Assembly: GCF_003719725.1 (NCBI RefSeq)
Contig: NZ_RIAX01000004.1
Span: 186,001 to 250,000, forward strand
From: Planococcus salinus
GTDB lineage: Bacteria > Bacillota > Bacilli > Bacillales_A > Planococcaceae
Direction of reading: 5' to 3'
Length of the DNA stretch: 64,000 bases
The position numbers were made by a program, and so were the translations under genes. The notes under the pieces are model-generated. The model worked only from the letters and a program-made list of their open reading frames with translations. It was not told the DNA's origin and did no database searches. This document shows, in pieces, positions 17,107 to 26,379 of the stretch (the first letter of the stretch is position 1; every line of letters begins with the position of its first letter).

Positions 17107-17910
17107 TTAGTAAGTGGGACGGTTTCCTGACTCAAGAGCTTCACCCACCTGCTCGGCTGTTGTTCTGAGAAGCGGCAGGAACTCTTCACGAAGCTTCTTT
17201 TTGGAGATGCGTCCGGCATGTGCGGAACAATTGATGGCGGCGATCACTTTTCCTGTCCTGTCGCGAATCGGAACAGCGATGGAACGCAACCCTTCCTCAA
17301 ATTGCTGGTCTACTCCTCCCCAGTCTCTGTCACGGACTTCCTGCAACTTTTCCCTCATTTCCTCTTTGTTGGTAATGGTTTTATCCGTAAAGCGCTGAAA
17401 ATCCATAGTGTCCAGATAAGTTTCGAGTTCCGGTTCAGGCAAATTGGCCAAGAGGACATGTCCCATCGATGTAGCATAAGCAGGAAGCTTAGATCCCACG
17501 TCCAGATTGATCGACATGATCCTTTTTGTAAAAACGCGCGCGACATACAGAATATCCTTGCCGTCTAAAATGGAAATGGAGCAGGATTCTTCCGTCTGCC
17601 TTACAAATTCTGTCATGATGGGTTGAGCAATGCTCCATTTGTTATTGGATGACAAATAAGAATAGCCTAACGACAATACCTTCGCCGTCAAACTGTACAC
17701 TCCATTTTGCGATTCGGCAAAACCAAGATGTTCAAGCGTCAGCAGGATTCTTCTGGCTGCCGGTCTGCTGAGACCACTCAAATTGGCGGCTTCCGTGACA
17801 GTCAGCGATTTGTGACGCTGTGAAAAAGCTTGAATCACTTGCAAACCTCTTTCAAGTGATTGGATATAGTCCCCCGACTCTTTAAAATTATCTAAATTTT
17901 TCGTTGACAA
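17107..17910 (-). CDS. IclR family regulator of catechol/beta-ketoadipate genes
   Basis: 267 residues: winged helix at about 20-80 (SLTVTEAANLSGLSRPAARR is the recognition region) and an IclR effector domain (AYATSMGHVLLA, RDRDWGGVDQQFEEGLRSIA, INCSAHAGR) typical of the PcaR/PcaU/CatR group that senses beta-ketoadipate or muconate. It is divergent from catA, with the palindrome ATTGTACG-N5-CGTACAAT between them. The same palindrome before atoE suggests it also controls that transporter. Confidence 0.9.
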   Translation of the reverse strand: MSTKNLDNFKESGDYIQSLERGLQVIQAFSQRHKSLTVTEAANLSGLSRPAARRILLTLEHLGFAESQNGVYSLTAKVLSLGYSYLSSNNKWSIAQPIMTEFVRQTEESCSISILDGKDILYVARVFTKRIMSINLDVGSKLPAYATSMGHVLLANLPEPELETYLDTMDFQRFTDKTITNKEEMREKLQEVRDRDWGGVDQQFEEGLRSIAVPIRDRTGKVIAAINCSAHAGRISKKKLREEFLPLLRTTAEQVGEALESGNRPTY

Positions 17911-17955
17911 CTTTATTCCTCCTCATATAAGATGGCAATGTACGAATAGCGATGT

Positions 17956-17976
17956 ATTGTACGTATATCGTACAAT
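17956..17976. promoter_or_regulatory. Palindromic operator between iclR-type gene and catA
   Basis: Perfect inverted repeat ATTGTACG-TATAT-CGTACAAT; an additional TGTACG half-site is at 17939-17944. Position and symmetry fit a dimeric or tetrameric IclR-type protein controlling both directions. Confidence 0.75.
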
Positions 17977-18106
17977 AATTTCTTCGCTTTTTCAAGTGCT
18001 TTAGCCACTTCCATTATTTTTTTCAGCCGTTTGAATGCGTTTACATTCAGTTTTCCCTATACGCTTCTTACGCAAAAATCGCCTATATTTTGAGGAGGAA
18101 TCGAAC

Positions 18107-18874
18107 ATGACAGAAACAACTGTAAAAAATGAACGCGTGCTTCAGGCATATGAAGGATTTAAAAAACATTTAAAAAACTTCCTGGATGAACAGCAATTTA
18201 ACCACGAGGAATACACGAATTTTGTAGAATGGGCAGACCGCCTCGGCCGCAGCGGCGAAATCCCGTTGTTCCTCGATGTTTTTGTTGAAACTTACGTCCT
18301 GGAAGCCAAATACAAAAACTCACCTGGAACTGAACCTTCTCTTCTTGGGCCATATTACGAAGAAGGCTCACCATTGATCGAAGAGTCTCCGGTTGTGATT
18401 CCGCAAAGACCTGATGAACCTGGTGACAAGCTGGTGTTCCATGGCAATGTAAGCTCTGTCAACGGACCGCTTGCCCATACGAAAGTAGAGTGGTGGCAGG
18501 ACGATGCCGACGGTTTGTACTCGAATTATGATTCCACTGCGCCGGATTTCAATTTGCGCGGACAGTTCTATACCGATGAAAACGGCGATTTCGAAGTCCA
18601 TGCCATCGTGCCGATTCCTTACCAGATCCCGACAAACGGACCGACCGGCGAATTTACTTTTGCAGCTGGCTATCATGCTTACCGCCCGGCTCACATTCAT
18701 ATCAAATTCGAACACGAAGGTCATGAAACCTTAATTACACAAGTCTTCTTCGAAGGTGACAAATGGCTGGAAACAGATGTGGCTGGCGGTGTGCGCTCTT
18801 CCTTGATGACGAAACTGGAAGACAAAGGCGATCACAAGGAAGCTTCATTGAACTTCGTAATGCGCACCGAGTAG
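18107..18874 (+). CDS. catA: Intradiol catechol 1,2-dioxygenase
   Basis: Fe(III) enzyme cleaving catechol to cis,cis-muconate. 255 residues from the ATG at 18107, preceded by GAGGAGG; the frame is open further upstream without a ribosome site. Iron ligands of the family are seen: Tyr in PSLLGPYYEEGSPL, Tyr in YHAYRPAHIHIKF and two His in the same motif. It is somewhat shorter than classical CatA (280-310) because the N-terminal linker domain is reduced. Hydroxyquinol dioxygenase is an alternative, but catB in the same operon supports catechol. First gene of the cluster. Confidence 0.9.
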   Translation: MTETTVKNERVLQAYEGFKKHLKNFLDEQQFNHEEYTNFVEWADRLGRSGEIPLFLDVFVETYVLEAKYKNSPGTEPSLLGPYYEEGSPLIEESPVVIPQRPDEPGDKLVFHGNVSSVNGPLAHTKVEWWQDDADGLYSNYDSTAPDFNLRGQFYTDENGDFEVHAIVPIPYQIPTNGPTGEFTFAAGYHAYRPAHIHIKFEHEGHETLITQVFFEGDKWLETDVAGGVRSSLMTKLEDKGDHKEASLNFVMRTE

Positions 18875-18885
18875 TAAAAAATTTT

Positions 18886-18922
18886 CAGCTGCCGAGAAAT
18901 TCCTGGCAGCTGATTTGTTTTT
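18886..18922 (+). terminator. Hairpin between catA and catD
   Basis: CAGCTGCC/GGCAGCTG stem followed by a T-rich tract; likely an attenuating terminator that makes catA the most abundant message. Confidence 0.6.
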
Positions 18923-18961
18923 AAAGCGACAACTTACAAAATAAGACTGAGGTGGATTTAA

Positions 18962-19795
18962 ATGGAGCTTTACAAAGTAAACGTTAATGGAAACGATATT
19001 CAAGTAGCAGACTACCCCGGCGAAAAAGGTCCCATTATTGCCATTCACGGATTGACTGGCACTTATAAGAACATGCATTATTACGCGGAAAAGTTCGGCG
19101 GTGAGTACCGGGTTATTGCGGTGGATCTCCGCGGTCGTGGCAACAGCGACAGCGCAGATGCGGAGACGTCCATTTTCAAACACACGGAAGATATCCTGGC
19201 TTTAATCAAAGAATTAAAGATCGAAAATCCGATTCTTCTCGGCTTTTCAATGGGCGCTTTCATCTCGGCACTTGTAGCGAGCCGGCTGGAGTCGGTACAG
19301 AGCGTAATTTTGCTGGACGGTGCCGCAAAATCTTCCGATCATCAGCGCGGAATTGTCAAACCTTCGCTAGGCAGAATCAGCCGTGAGTTTACTTCGAAAG
19401 AGCATTATGCGGAAGAAACCCGAAAAATCTATTCGAATCTGGGAATCGAATGGAATGATGTATTGCAGGAAATTGTCGAGTATGAAGTCGGCCCGGTTGA
19501 TGGCCATTGGGAAAACAAATCGACAGAATCACGCATCCTGTCAGACTTTGAAAGTTTTTATTCGTTCGATCCAAAAGAAACCGGTTCAAAAATCGAATGC
19601 CCTGTCCTGCTCGTTTATGCGGAAGGCAGCATCGGTTCAATGGGGCCTTTGTTTTACTTGAAGGATTACGAAGAAACGCAGGCATCCATCAAAAATATTG
19701 AGACGGTAATAACAGACGCTAACCATTACCAAATGGTATTTGAAGAGCGCCAAGATATTCAGCAGGCGATTAAAAATTTTTTGGAAAGAATCTAA
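18962..19795 (+). CDS. catD: 3-oxoadipate enol-lactonase-like alpha/beta hydrolase
   Basis: 277-residue alpha/beta hydrolase with nucleophile elbow GFSMG, oxyanion region IIAIHGLTGTYKNMHYYAEK and a C-terminal histidine in TDANHYQMVFEE. In this operon it is the natural candidate for hydrolysing beta-ketoadipate enol-lactone to beta-ketoadipate. Similarity to PcaD is moderate, so another hydrolase role cannot be excluded. A 330-bp repeat element immediately follows its stop codon. Confidence 0.75.
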   Translation: MELYKVNVNGNDIQVADYPGEKGPIIAIHGLTGTYKNMHYYAEKFGGEYRVIAVDLRGRGNSDSADAETSIFKHTEDILALIKELKIENPILLGFSMGAFISALVASRLESVQSVILLDGAAKSSDHQRGIVKPSLGRISREFTSKEHYAEETRKIYSNLGIEWNDVLQEIVEYEVGPVDGHWENKSTESRILSDFESFYSFDPKETGSKIECPVLLVYAEGSIGSMGPLFYLKDYEETQASIKNIETVITDANHYQMVFEERQDIQQAIKNFLERI

Positions 19796-20125
19796 ATAAG
19801 TTGAACTTAATAACCTCTACTTGTCGATATTCCGCAAAACAGCTCCGCTTTCCTGCGAACTTGCGCCGAACTAACTCAGGCTTGACGCCAGAGTGGATTT
19901 CGGCACTTCGCTATCCCGCGGGAGTCTCCGCTGTTTTGCTCCATATCTTCTGGTTTAACAGCAGAAAAACAGAAGCTTATCTATTATTTAATAGGTTTCT
20001 TAGCGCCGGCGCGTCCATGGGCTGGGCGGAACAATAAGACGGGTGCTCTTTCCGGCTTATTGTGGGAGCCTTGCCCTAAGCGACCGAAGCGGTGTATAAA
20101 AGGTAGTTTCTTTAGTTCAACTTAT
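19796..20125. mobile_element. 330-bp non-coding element with 12-bp terminal inverted repeats
   Basis: Begins ATAAGTTGAACT and ends AGTTCAACTTAT, perfect inverted ends. No convincing ORF inside. The interior resembles GC-rich dispersed repeats of Bacillaceae (CTTGACGCCAGAGTGG, CCCGCGGGAGTCTCCGC). It starts at the catD stop codon and sits between catD and the SLC13 gene without breaking either. The span 19796-20161 contains no gene. Confidence 0.6.
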
Positions 20126-20161
20126 ATAGTTACATCAAAGGGGTAAACGGGAGGAAAAATT

Positions 20162-21829
20162 ATGAAATTATCATTTAAGAGCTTAAACCAAAGTATGTGG
20201 AAATCACACAAACAAACGAAAGACCTGGTGACCATGGCGGAACTTCGCAGCCACAGCAACAGCAGCTCAGGGGCAGCTGCAGTTGAATTGCCGCGTGGGA
20301 AATCAACAGCTGCCTACGGAAATGAAGACACGAAAAACAATAATTCATACAGCACATCACAAATTGTCGGCCTCATTTTAGGGCCATTGCTGTTTCTTCT
20401 GATGCTCTATGTCCTGCCGCTTCCCGGCCTCAGCTTTGAAGGGCGCGCGGTGCTGGCGACAACTGCATGGATGGCGGTCTGGTGGGTGACGGAAGCAATT
20501 CCGCTCGGCATCACTTCTTTGATGCCTTTGATTTTGTTGCCATTGATGGGGGCTGTTGACGGCAACACCGCAGCTTCGAGTTACGGCGCATCACTGATTT
20601 TCCTGTTTATCGGAGGATTTGCTCTCGCTTTGGCACTGGAGCGCTGGAACCTTCATGAACGCATCGCGATTACGATCATCAGTGCGGTAGGCGCCAGCAC
20701 GTCGGGACTTGTTCTCGGATTTATGCTTGCCACCGGCTTCCTGTCAATGTGGGTGTCCAATATGGCGACCGTCATGCTGATGATTCCGATCGGTCTGGCG
20801 ATCATCGCCAAAGTGGTGACATTGATGAAAGAAGACGATGTCTATACAAAAGAAGAAGAAACGAAATTCACAAAATCAATTATTTTTGCCATCGGCTTCG
20901 GTGGTACGATCGGCGGAAGCGCCACTTTGATCGGTACACCGACGAACCTCCTGCTGGCAGGCCTGGCGGGCGAATTGCTGGGCATTGATATCTCCTTCGG
21001 ACACTTTTTCATATTCGCCTTTCCATTAATCGTCGTATTGATGCTGTTTGCGATTTTCTACATTACAAAAATCGCTTATCCTGTGAACGTTAAAAAAATC
21101 ACAAACGGCAAACAATTTGTTGTGGACCGGAAAAAACAGCTTGGCAAGATGTCTTATGAAGAAAAGATCGTATTGGCTATTTTCTCCATCACCGCCTTCA
21201 TGTGGGTGACGAGAACCTTTATCTGGTCGGATATCATCCCGGGATTGAGTGATACAATGATTGCCATGGTTGCAGCGGTTCTGCTGCATGCGATTCCTTC
21301 TAAAGGCAAACCGGGCGAACGAATTTTAACCGCTGATTCGCTGAAGCATATGCCTTGGGGCGTCCTGCTGCTGGTCGGCGGCGGCCTGGCACTTGCTTCC
21401 GGATTCAACGGCACGGATCTGGCGAGCTGGATCGGCAATCAATTGCTGCTGCTTGAAGGCACTTCTTATATCCTGGTTCTGGTTGTTACGGTACTTTTGG
21501 GTATTGCGATGACCCAGGTGACTTCGAATACAGCAACTGTAACCATTCTTATTCCGATTACAGCAGCGCTCGCGATGGCCATTAACGTCCACCCGCTTCC
21601 GCTGATGACCGCTGTTGCAATGGGTGCGGGTTTTGCGTTTATCCTGCCGATCGGCACGCCTTCAAATGCCATCATCTTTGCCACAGGCAAAATCACGATG
21701 ATGGATATGCTGAGAAAAGGCGCATGGCTGACGGTTCTTGCTTTCGCTTTGATTGTGGTGTTCGTTTACTTTATACTGCCGGTTGTTTTCGGCATCAACC
21801 AATTTGAATACCCCGAAGCATTGAAATAA
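20162..21829 (+). CDS. SLC13 (DASS) family sodium/dicarboxylate symporter
   Basis: 555-residue carrier with about 11-12 membrane segments after a hydrophilic N-terminal tail of about 65 residues rich in Ser, Asn and Gln. Two SNT-type signatures are present: GSATLIGTPTNLLLAG in the first half and TQVTSNTATVTILIPITA in the second, which bind sodium and carboxylate. In this operon it may import a dicarboxylate of the pathway such as muconate or beta-ketoadipate; succinate-type substrates are also possible. AGGAGG-like GGGAGG precedes the ATG. Confidence 0.88.
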   Translation: MKLSFKSLNQSMWKSHKQTKDLVTMAELRSHSNSSSGAAAVELPRGKSTAAYGNEDTKNNNSYSTSQIVGLILGPLLFLLMLYVLPLPGLSFEGRAVLATTAWMAVWWVTEAIPLGITSLMPLILLPLMGAVDGNTAASSYGASLIFLFIGGFALALALERWNLHERIAITIISAVGASTSGLVLGFMLATGFLSMWVSNMATVMLMIPIGLAIIAKVVTLMKEDDVYTKEEETKFTKSIIFAIGFGGTIGGSATLIGTPTNLLLAGLAGELLGIDISFGHFFIFAFPLIVVLMLFAIFYITKIAYPVNVKKITNGKQFVVDRKKQLGKMSYEEKIVLAIFSITAFMWVTRTFIWSDIIPGLSDTMIAMVAAVLLHAIPSKGKPGERILTADSLKHMPWGVLLLVGGGLALASGFNGTDLASWIGNQLLLLEGTSYILVLVVTVLLGIAMTQVTSNTATVTILIPITAALAMAINVHPLPLMTAVAMGAGFAFILPIGTPSNAIIFATGKITMMDMLRKGAWLTVLAFALIVVFVYFILPVVFGINQFEYPEALK

Positions 21830-21851
21830 ATCATCATTCAGGAGTGAAATT

Positions 21852-22571
21852 ATGAGTAAAGCATTGGATTATTTTAAAGAAGTCTATGACGAAGTCCCAG
21901 GCTGGGTTCAAAAAATGCACGATTACAGCCCGGAAGTGCTCGATAAATACACAGGCATCCGTGGGGAAATCATGCAGGACGGCTCGCTGTCCCGCAAAGA
22001 AAAAGATGCGTTGATCGCCAGCATGAATGCCGCTCGCCTTTACAAGCGCAGCATGCTGTTCCACACGAAAGGCGCCATCGATTTCGGTTATTCCGTCACG
22101 GAACTGGTGGAATTTTTCCTTACCGCTTATTTCTACAAAGGCGACAAAGCGCTGATCCTGTCGCTTGAAGCCATTCAATATGCACTTGAATTGAAAGGGA
22201 CATCCGTCAGCATGCCGGATCAGAAACCCAAGACAGCGGTGGAAGCCATGGAAACCATCATTGCCTGGCTGGACGGGGAAGATACGAAATACCTGAAGGA
22301 CACTTTGGACGTTATCCAAAACGGAGACGCTGATTCCATACAGGCAAAAGTTCTCGGAGCTGGACAAGTTTCTTCGACGCTAAAGCATTTGAATATGGCC
22401 GGCAATTACATTGTTGAGCTGCAGGGCAAGGAAGCCGCACCATGGATGGAAAAAGCACGGACTGAAGGAGCATCGGAAGCCGATTTGGCGGATGTCGGCT
22501 ATATCTGTATTTTGACTGCCGGCATTCCGGCCTGGTTCGAATTGAGCGATTCACTGCAGACAGCAGAGTAA
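21852..22571 (+). CDS. Carboxymuconolactone decarboxylase (AhpD-like) family protein
   Basis: 239 residues with two AhpD-like helical repeats: SLSRKEKDALIASMNAARLY followed by MLFHTKGAIDFGYSVTELVE, and a weaker C-terminal copy (YIVELQGKEAAPW, GASEADLADVGYICIL). The peroxidase cysteine pair of AhpD is missing, as in metabolic members. 4-Carboxymuconolactone is not an intermediate of the catechol branch, and no CatC-type muconolactone isomerase is present, so this protein may perform the isomerase step. GGAGTG lies before the ATG. Confidence 0.7.
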   Translation: MSKALDYFKEVYDEVPGWVQKMHDYSPEVLDKYTGIRGEIMQDGSLSRKEKDALIASMNAARLYKRSMLFHTKGAIDFGYSVTELVEFFLTAYFYKGDKALILSLEAIQYALELKGTSVSMPDQKPKTAVEAMETIIAWLDGEDTKYLKDTLDVIQNGDADSIQAKVLGAGQVSSTLKHLNMAGNYIVELQGKEAAPWMEKARTEGASEADLADVGYICILTAGIPAWFELSDSLQTAE

Positions 22572-22592
22572 GCACATATTGGAGGATAAAAC

Positions 22593-23279
22593 ATGTCTAA
22601 AATACTGAACAATTTAAACGAAGCCTTATCAGCTGTCAAAACAGGAGATACGGTACTGGTCGGCGGTTTCGGTTTGGTTGGAGCCCCTCTTACATTGATT
22701 GACGGACTGACTGAAAAAGACGTTAAAGATTTGACCATTGTCAGCAACAACCTGGGCGAATCCGGGAAAGGGCTGGGGATTTTATTGAACCAGAACAAAA
22801 TCAAAAAAGGCATCGGCTCCTATTTTACGAGTAACCGTGATGTCGGGGACAAATACCAGAAAGGCGAAATCGAGCTTGAGCTGCTGCCACAGGGCACGCT
22901 TGCTGAATCGATGCGCGCTGGAGGTGCCGGGCTCGGCGGTTATTACACCACCACAGGCGTCGGCACAGATCTCGCCAAAGGCAAGGAAGAGCGGGAAATT
23001 GACGGCGTGAAATACATTTTTGAAAAAGCGATCCGCGCAGATGTTGCATTGATCCGCGCCTATAAAGCGGATACGCTGGGGAACCTCGTCTATTACAAAA
23101 CAGCACGCAATTTTAATCCACTGATGGCCATGGCGGCAAAAACAGTCATCGTCGAAGTGGATGAAATCGTCGAAGCCGGTGAATTGGATCCGGAAGCCAT
23201 CGTCACACCGTTCATCTATGTAGACGGCATCATCAAAGCGCAGCAAGTGCTGACGAAGAAAGGAGTCGTAAACGTATGA
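22593..23279 (+). CDS. catI: 3-oxoadipate/3-oxoacid CoA-transferase subunit A
   Basis: 228 residues. GDTVLVGGFGLVGAP is the glycine-rich N-terminal motif of the alpha subunit; YYTTTGVGTDLAKGKEERE follows. With subunit B it moves CoA from succinyl-CoA to beta-ketoadipate (or acetoacetate in ScoA homologues); the pathway context favours beta-ketoadipate. Stop overlaps the next start by four bases. GGAGG precedes the ATG. Confidence 0.88.
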   Translation: MSKILNNLNEALSAVKTGDTVLVGGFGLVGAPLTLIDGLTEKDVKDLTIVSNNLGESGKGLGILLNQNKIKKGIGSYFTSNRDVGDKYQKGEIELELLPQGTLAESMRAGGAGLGGYYTTTGVGTDLAKGKEEREIDGVKYIFEKAIRADVALIRAYKADTLGNLVYYKTARNFNPLMAMAAKTVIVEVDEIVEAGELDPEAIVTPFIYVDGIIKAQQVLTKKGVVNV

Positions 23280-23917
23280 CTGGCACAATGAATAAAACAG
23301 ATATGCAGCATTTGATCGCTGAGCGGGTTGCCCAGGAATTGAAGGGGCCTTGTGCCGTCAACCTGGGAATCGGCATCCCGACGCTTGTTGCCGAGTATAT
23401 GAAGGAAGACAATATTTATCTCCATACGGAAAACGGTCTGCTCGGCGTCACCGATGTGGAAGAGGAAGATATCGATCCGAACCTGGTGAATGCGGGGAAA
23501 CTGCCGGTCGGCGAAGCAGTGGGTGCTTCTTTTTTCAACAGCTCCGACTCGTTCGCCATGATCCGCGGGGGTCACGTCGATGTTGCCATCCTTGGCGCTC
23601 TTCAAGTTGATGAAACAGGATTGATCGCCAACTGGGCGGTTCCCGGAAAGAACATTATGGGTGTCGGCGGTGCAATGGATTTATTGGTCGGTGCCAAAAA
23701 GGTATTTGTGACGATGAGCCATACCTCCAAAGACGGCAGTCCGAAACTGCTGAAGGAATGCACGTACCCGATTACTTCAACGCGTCAAGTGGATATGATT
23801 TTTACTGAACTTGCCGTTTTTGAAGTGGTGGACAGCCAGTTGAAACTGGTTGATCTGATGCCAGGCGCCACCATTGAAGAAGTCCGCGAGAAAACCGAGG
23901 CAGCTTTTACGGAGTAA
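23276..23917 (+). CDS. catJ: 3-oxoadipate/3-oxoacid CoA-transferase subunit B
   Basis: 213 residues. The catalytic glutamate of the family lies in HTENGLLGV, and NLGIGIPTLVAEYM and GGHVDVAILGALQVD are conserved segments of the beta subunit. The ATG at 23276 overlaps subunit A by four bases (ATGA type), ensuring equimolar production; a second in-frame ATG is at 23288. Product would be beta-ketoadipyl-CoA. Confidence 0.88.
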   Translation: MTGTMNKTDMQHLIAERVAQELKGPCAVNLGIGIPTLVAEYMKEDNIYLHTENGLLGVTDVEEEDIDPNLVNAGKLPVGEAVGASFFNSSDSFAMIRGGHVDVAILGALQVDETGLIANWAVPGKNIMGVGGAMDLLVGAKKVFVTMSHTSKDGSPKLLKECTYPITSTRQVDMIFTELAVFEVVDSQLKLVDLMPGATIEEVREKTEAAFTE

Positions 23918-23941
23918 TGGAAAGAAAGTGGGAATGACAAC

Positions 23942-25057
23942 ATGAAAATTCGCTCGTTTGAAGTTTATATACTGGATTTACCGACGATCCGCCCCCACCA
24001 ACTGGCTATGCATACCATTGTTGAACAGTCGATTGTCGTGGGTTGCGTGACCGATGAAGAAGGACGGGAAGGCTGGTCGGAAGTGGCAACCATTGGCGGC
24101 GCTTCTTACGGGGAATCCACACCCGAAGCGATCAAAGCTAATATTGACACCTATATCACACCGCTCATTCTTGGGCAGGATCCCATTCATTTTGATAAAA
24201 TTATGAATGACGTATCCAAAATGGTCCGTGGCAATTATTTTGCGAAAACGGTTGTGGAGAATGCGATTATTGACTTGGCAGCCAAAAGCAAAGGAATCCC
24301 GGCATTCGAATTATTCGGTGGTCAAATCCACCAATCACTGCCGATTGCCTGGACATTGGCCAGCGGCAATACCGATAAAGACATCGAAGAAGCCCAGCAG
24401 CTGCTGGAACAGAAACGCCATAACATTTTCAAGCTGAAGATCGGCAAAGGCGATCCGTATAAAAATGTCGAGCATGTACGCCAGATCAAGCATGCGCTCG
24501 GCGATCAGGCCCGTGTGACGGTTGATATCAATCAGGCATGGGACGAAGATACCTCGAATTACTGCATCGCCGCCCTGCAGGATGCAGGGGTTTCCATGGT
24601 CGAGCAGCCGTTGCAGGCATGGGATTTCGAAGGAATGTCCCGGTTGACCGCCAAATTCAACGTACCGATTATGGCCGACGAAGCGGCGACCAGCATCCAG
24701 GACGTCTTCCGTATCGCCAAATATCGTGCCGGCAACAGCATCGCCTTGAAACCGTGCAAACACGGTGGCATGACGCAGACCAAAAAAGTGGCCGGTATTG
24801 CTGAAGCGGCGGGACTCGGCTTATATGGCGGCACCATGATTGAATCGAGCCTGGGAACAGCCGCCTGCGCCCAGTTGTACGCCACACTGCCGGAAATGAA
24901 ATTCGGCACTGAGATTTTCGGACCGCTTTTGTTTAAAGACAATGTTACCGTCAATGAAATCCGTTTCGAGAATTTTGAAGTGATCGTTCCCGATGGCCCT
25001 GGATTCGGTATGGAAATCGATAAGGAAAAAGTGAAGCATTATACACGGAATCTGTAA
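23942..25057 (+). CDS. catB: Muconate cycloisomerase
   Basis: Enolase-superfamily enzyme converting cis,cis-muconate to muconolactone, 371 residues. Catalytic lysines in FKLKIG, Mn/Mg ligands in DINQAWD, MVEQPL and ADEA, the second base in ALKPCKHGG and ESSLG near the C-terminus all fit MLE-type enzymes. Placed between the CoA-transferase and the thiolase of the same operon. It differs clearly from the other superfamily member at 36.2 kb. Confidence 0.9.
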   Translation: MKIRSFEVYILDLPTIRPHQLAMHTIVEQSIVVGCVTDEEGREGWSEVATIGGASYGESTPEAIKANIDTYITPLILGQDPIHFDKIMNDVSKMVRGNYFAKTVVENAIIDLAAKSKGIPAFELFGGQIHQSLPIAWTLASGNTDKDIEEAQQLLEQKRHNIFKLKIGKGDPYKNVEHVRQIKHALGDQARVTVDINQAWDEDTSNYCIAALQDAGVSMVEQPLQAWDFEGMSRLTAKFNVPIMADEAATSIQDVFRIAKYRAGNSIALKPCKHGGMTQTKKVAGIAEAAGLGLYGGTMIESSLGTAACAQLYATLPEMKFGTEIFGPLLFKDNVTVNEIRFENFEVIVPDGPGFGMEIDKEKVKHYTRNL

Positions 25058-25078
25058 GCAGAATAAGGAGATGGAGAA

Positions 25079-26272
25079 ATGAAAAACGTAGTTATCGTTG
25101 ACACGGTCCGCACAGCCATCGGCAAACTCGGTGGCAGCATCGGCAATGAAACAGTGGATTTACTCGGAGCGCACGTTATCGAAGAACTGATCCGCCGGAC
25201 AGAGCTGGATAAGTCAGCGGTGGAAGAAGTGATTCTGGGACAGGCCAAACAAAGCGCAGACGTTTCGAACGTGGCACGGGTGGCCATGCTGCGCGCCGGC
25301 ATTCCTGAAGAAGTACCCGGTTACACGTTGCACCGCCAATGCGGCTCAGGGGTTCAGGCACTGAATTCCGCCGCCCAGCAAATCAATGCCGGCTTGAGTG
25401 ACATCATCATCGCAGGTGGAGCCGAGTCGATGAGCACCGCTCCTTATTACGTCAATAATGTCCGTTTCGGCACCAAATCCGGCGATGTTCTGCTGAAAGA
25501 CCCGAATACGGCAAGCCAACCCGGCTCTCAGCCAACAGAGAAATACGGCGACTTGAATATGGGCATCACCGCTGAAAACGTGGCTGAGAAATACGGAATC
25601 TCCCGTGAGCAGCAGGATGAATTCGCTATGCTCAGCCAGGAAAAAGCGGCAAATGCCATTTCAAAAGGCTATTTCGAATCACAGATTGCCCCTTATCCGG
25701 TGAAGACACGGAAAGGTACCGTTGAATTCAAAACGGATGAACATCCACGCCAGACTTCATTGGAAAAACTGGCATCGCTGAAGCCGGTCTTTAAAGAAGG
25801 CGGCACCGTGACGGCCGGAAACGCCAGTGGGCGCAACGATGGCGCCGCAGCTCTGCTCGTCATGTCCGAAGACGAAGCATTGAAGCGAGGCTACCAGCCA
25901 AAAGTACGTGTGCTGGCGCAGGCATCAGTCGGCTGTTCGCCCGAACTTATGGGCATGGGCCCCGTTCACGCGACGTTCAAGGCGTTGAAGCAGACTGATC
26001 TGTCAATTGAAGACATTGATATCGTTGAAATGAATGAAGCCTTTGCTTCCCAGTCGGTGGCCTGCATCAACGAACTCGGTCTCGACATCGACAAAGTCAA
26101 TCCGAACGGCGGCGCCATTGCGATGGGGCATCCCATCGGTGCAACCGGCGCAATCCTGTTGACTAAATTGGTCCATGAACTGGAGCGGACAGGCAAGAAA
26201 TACGGTTTGGTCACATTGTGCATCGCCGGCGGCATGGGCATTGCGACAATTGTGGAGAATTTGCAAGTTTAA
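25079..26272 (+). CDS. pcaF: 3-oxoadipyl-CoA thiolase / acetyl-CoA acyltransferase
   Basis: 397 residues with the three thiolase active-site motifs: nucleophilic Cys in HRQCGSGVQAL, His in GHPIGATGA and Cys in LCIAGGMG. Last step of the pathway, splitting beta-ketoadipyl-CoA into succinyl-CoA and acetyl-CoA. Sequence alone does not separate it from acetoacetyl-CoA thiolases; the operon does. AAGGAG precedes the start. Final gene, followed by a strong terminator. Confidence 0.88.
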   Translation: MKNVVIVDTVRTAIGKLGGSIGNETVDLLGAHVIEELIRRTELDKSAVEEVILGQAKQSADVSNVARVAMLRAGIPEEVPGYTLHRQCGSGVQALNSAAQQINAGLSDIIIAGGAESMSTAPYYVNNVRFGTKSGDVLLKDPNTASQPGSQPTEKYGDLNMGITAENVAEKYGISREQQDEFAMLSQEKAANAISKGYFESQIAPYPVKTRKGTVEFKTDEHPRQTSLEKLASLKPVFKEGGTVTAGNASGRNDGAAALLVMSEDEALKRGYQPKVRVLAQASVGCSPELMGMGPVHATFKALKQTDLSIEDIDIVEMNEAFASQSVACINELGLDIDKVNPNGGAIAMGHPIGATGAILLTKLVHELERTGKKYGLVTLCIAGGMGIATIVENLQV

Positions 26273-26280
26273 CGAACAGC

Positions 26281-26315
26281 AGGACCCGCTGAAATTAATC
26301 AGCGGGTCCTTTTTG
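26281..26315 (+). terminator. Terminator of the catechol operon
   Basis: AGGACCCGCTGA/TCAGCGGGTCCT perfect 12-bp stem followed by TTTTT. Confidence 0.93.
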
Positions 26316-26379
26316 ATGGTTTTATAGGGGCTTGTGGCTTTTCGTAAGCGAAAAGCTTGCATATCGGGCTTGAGGGCGT

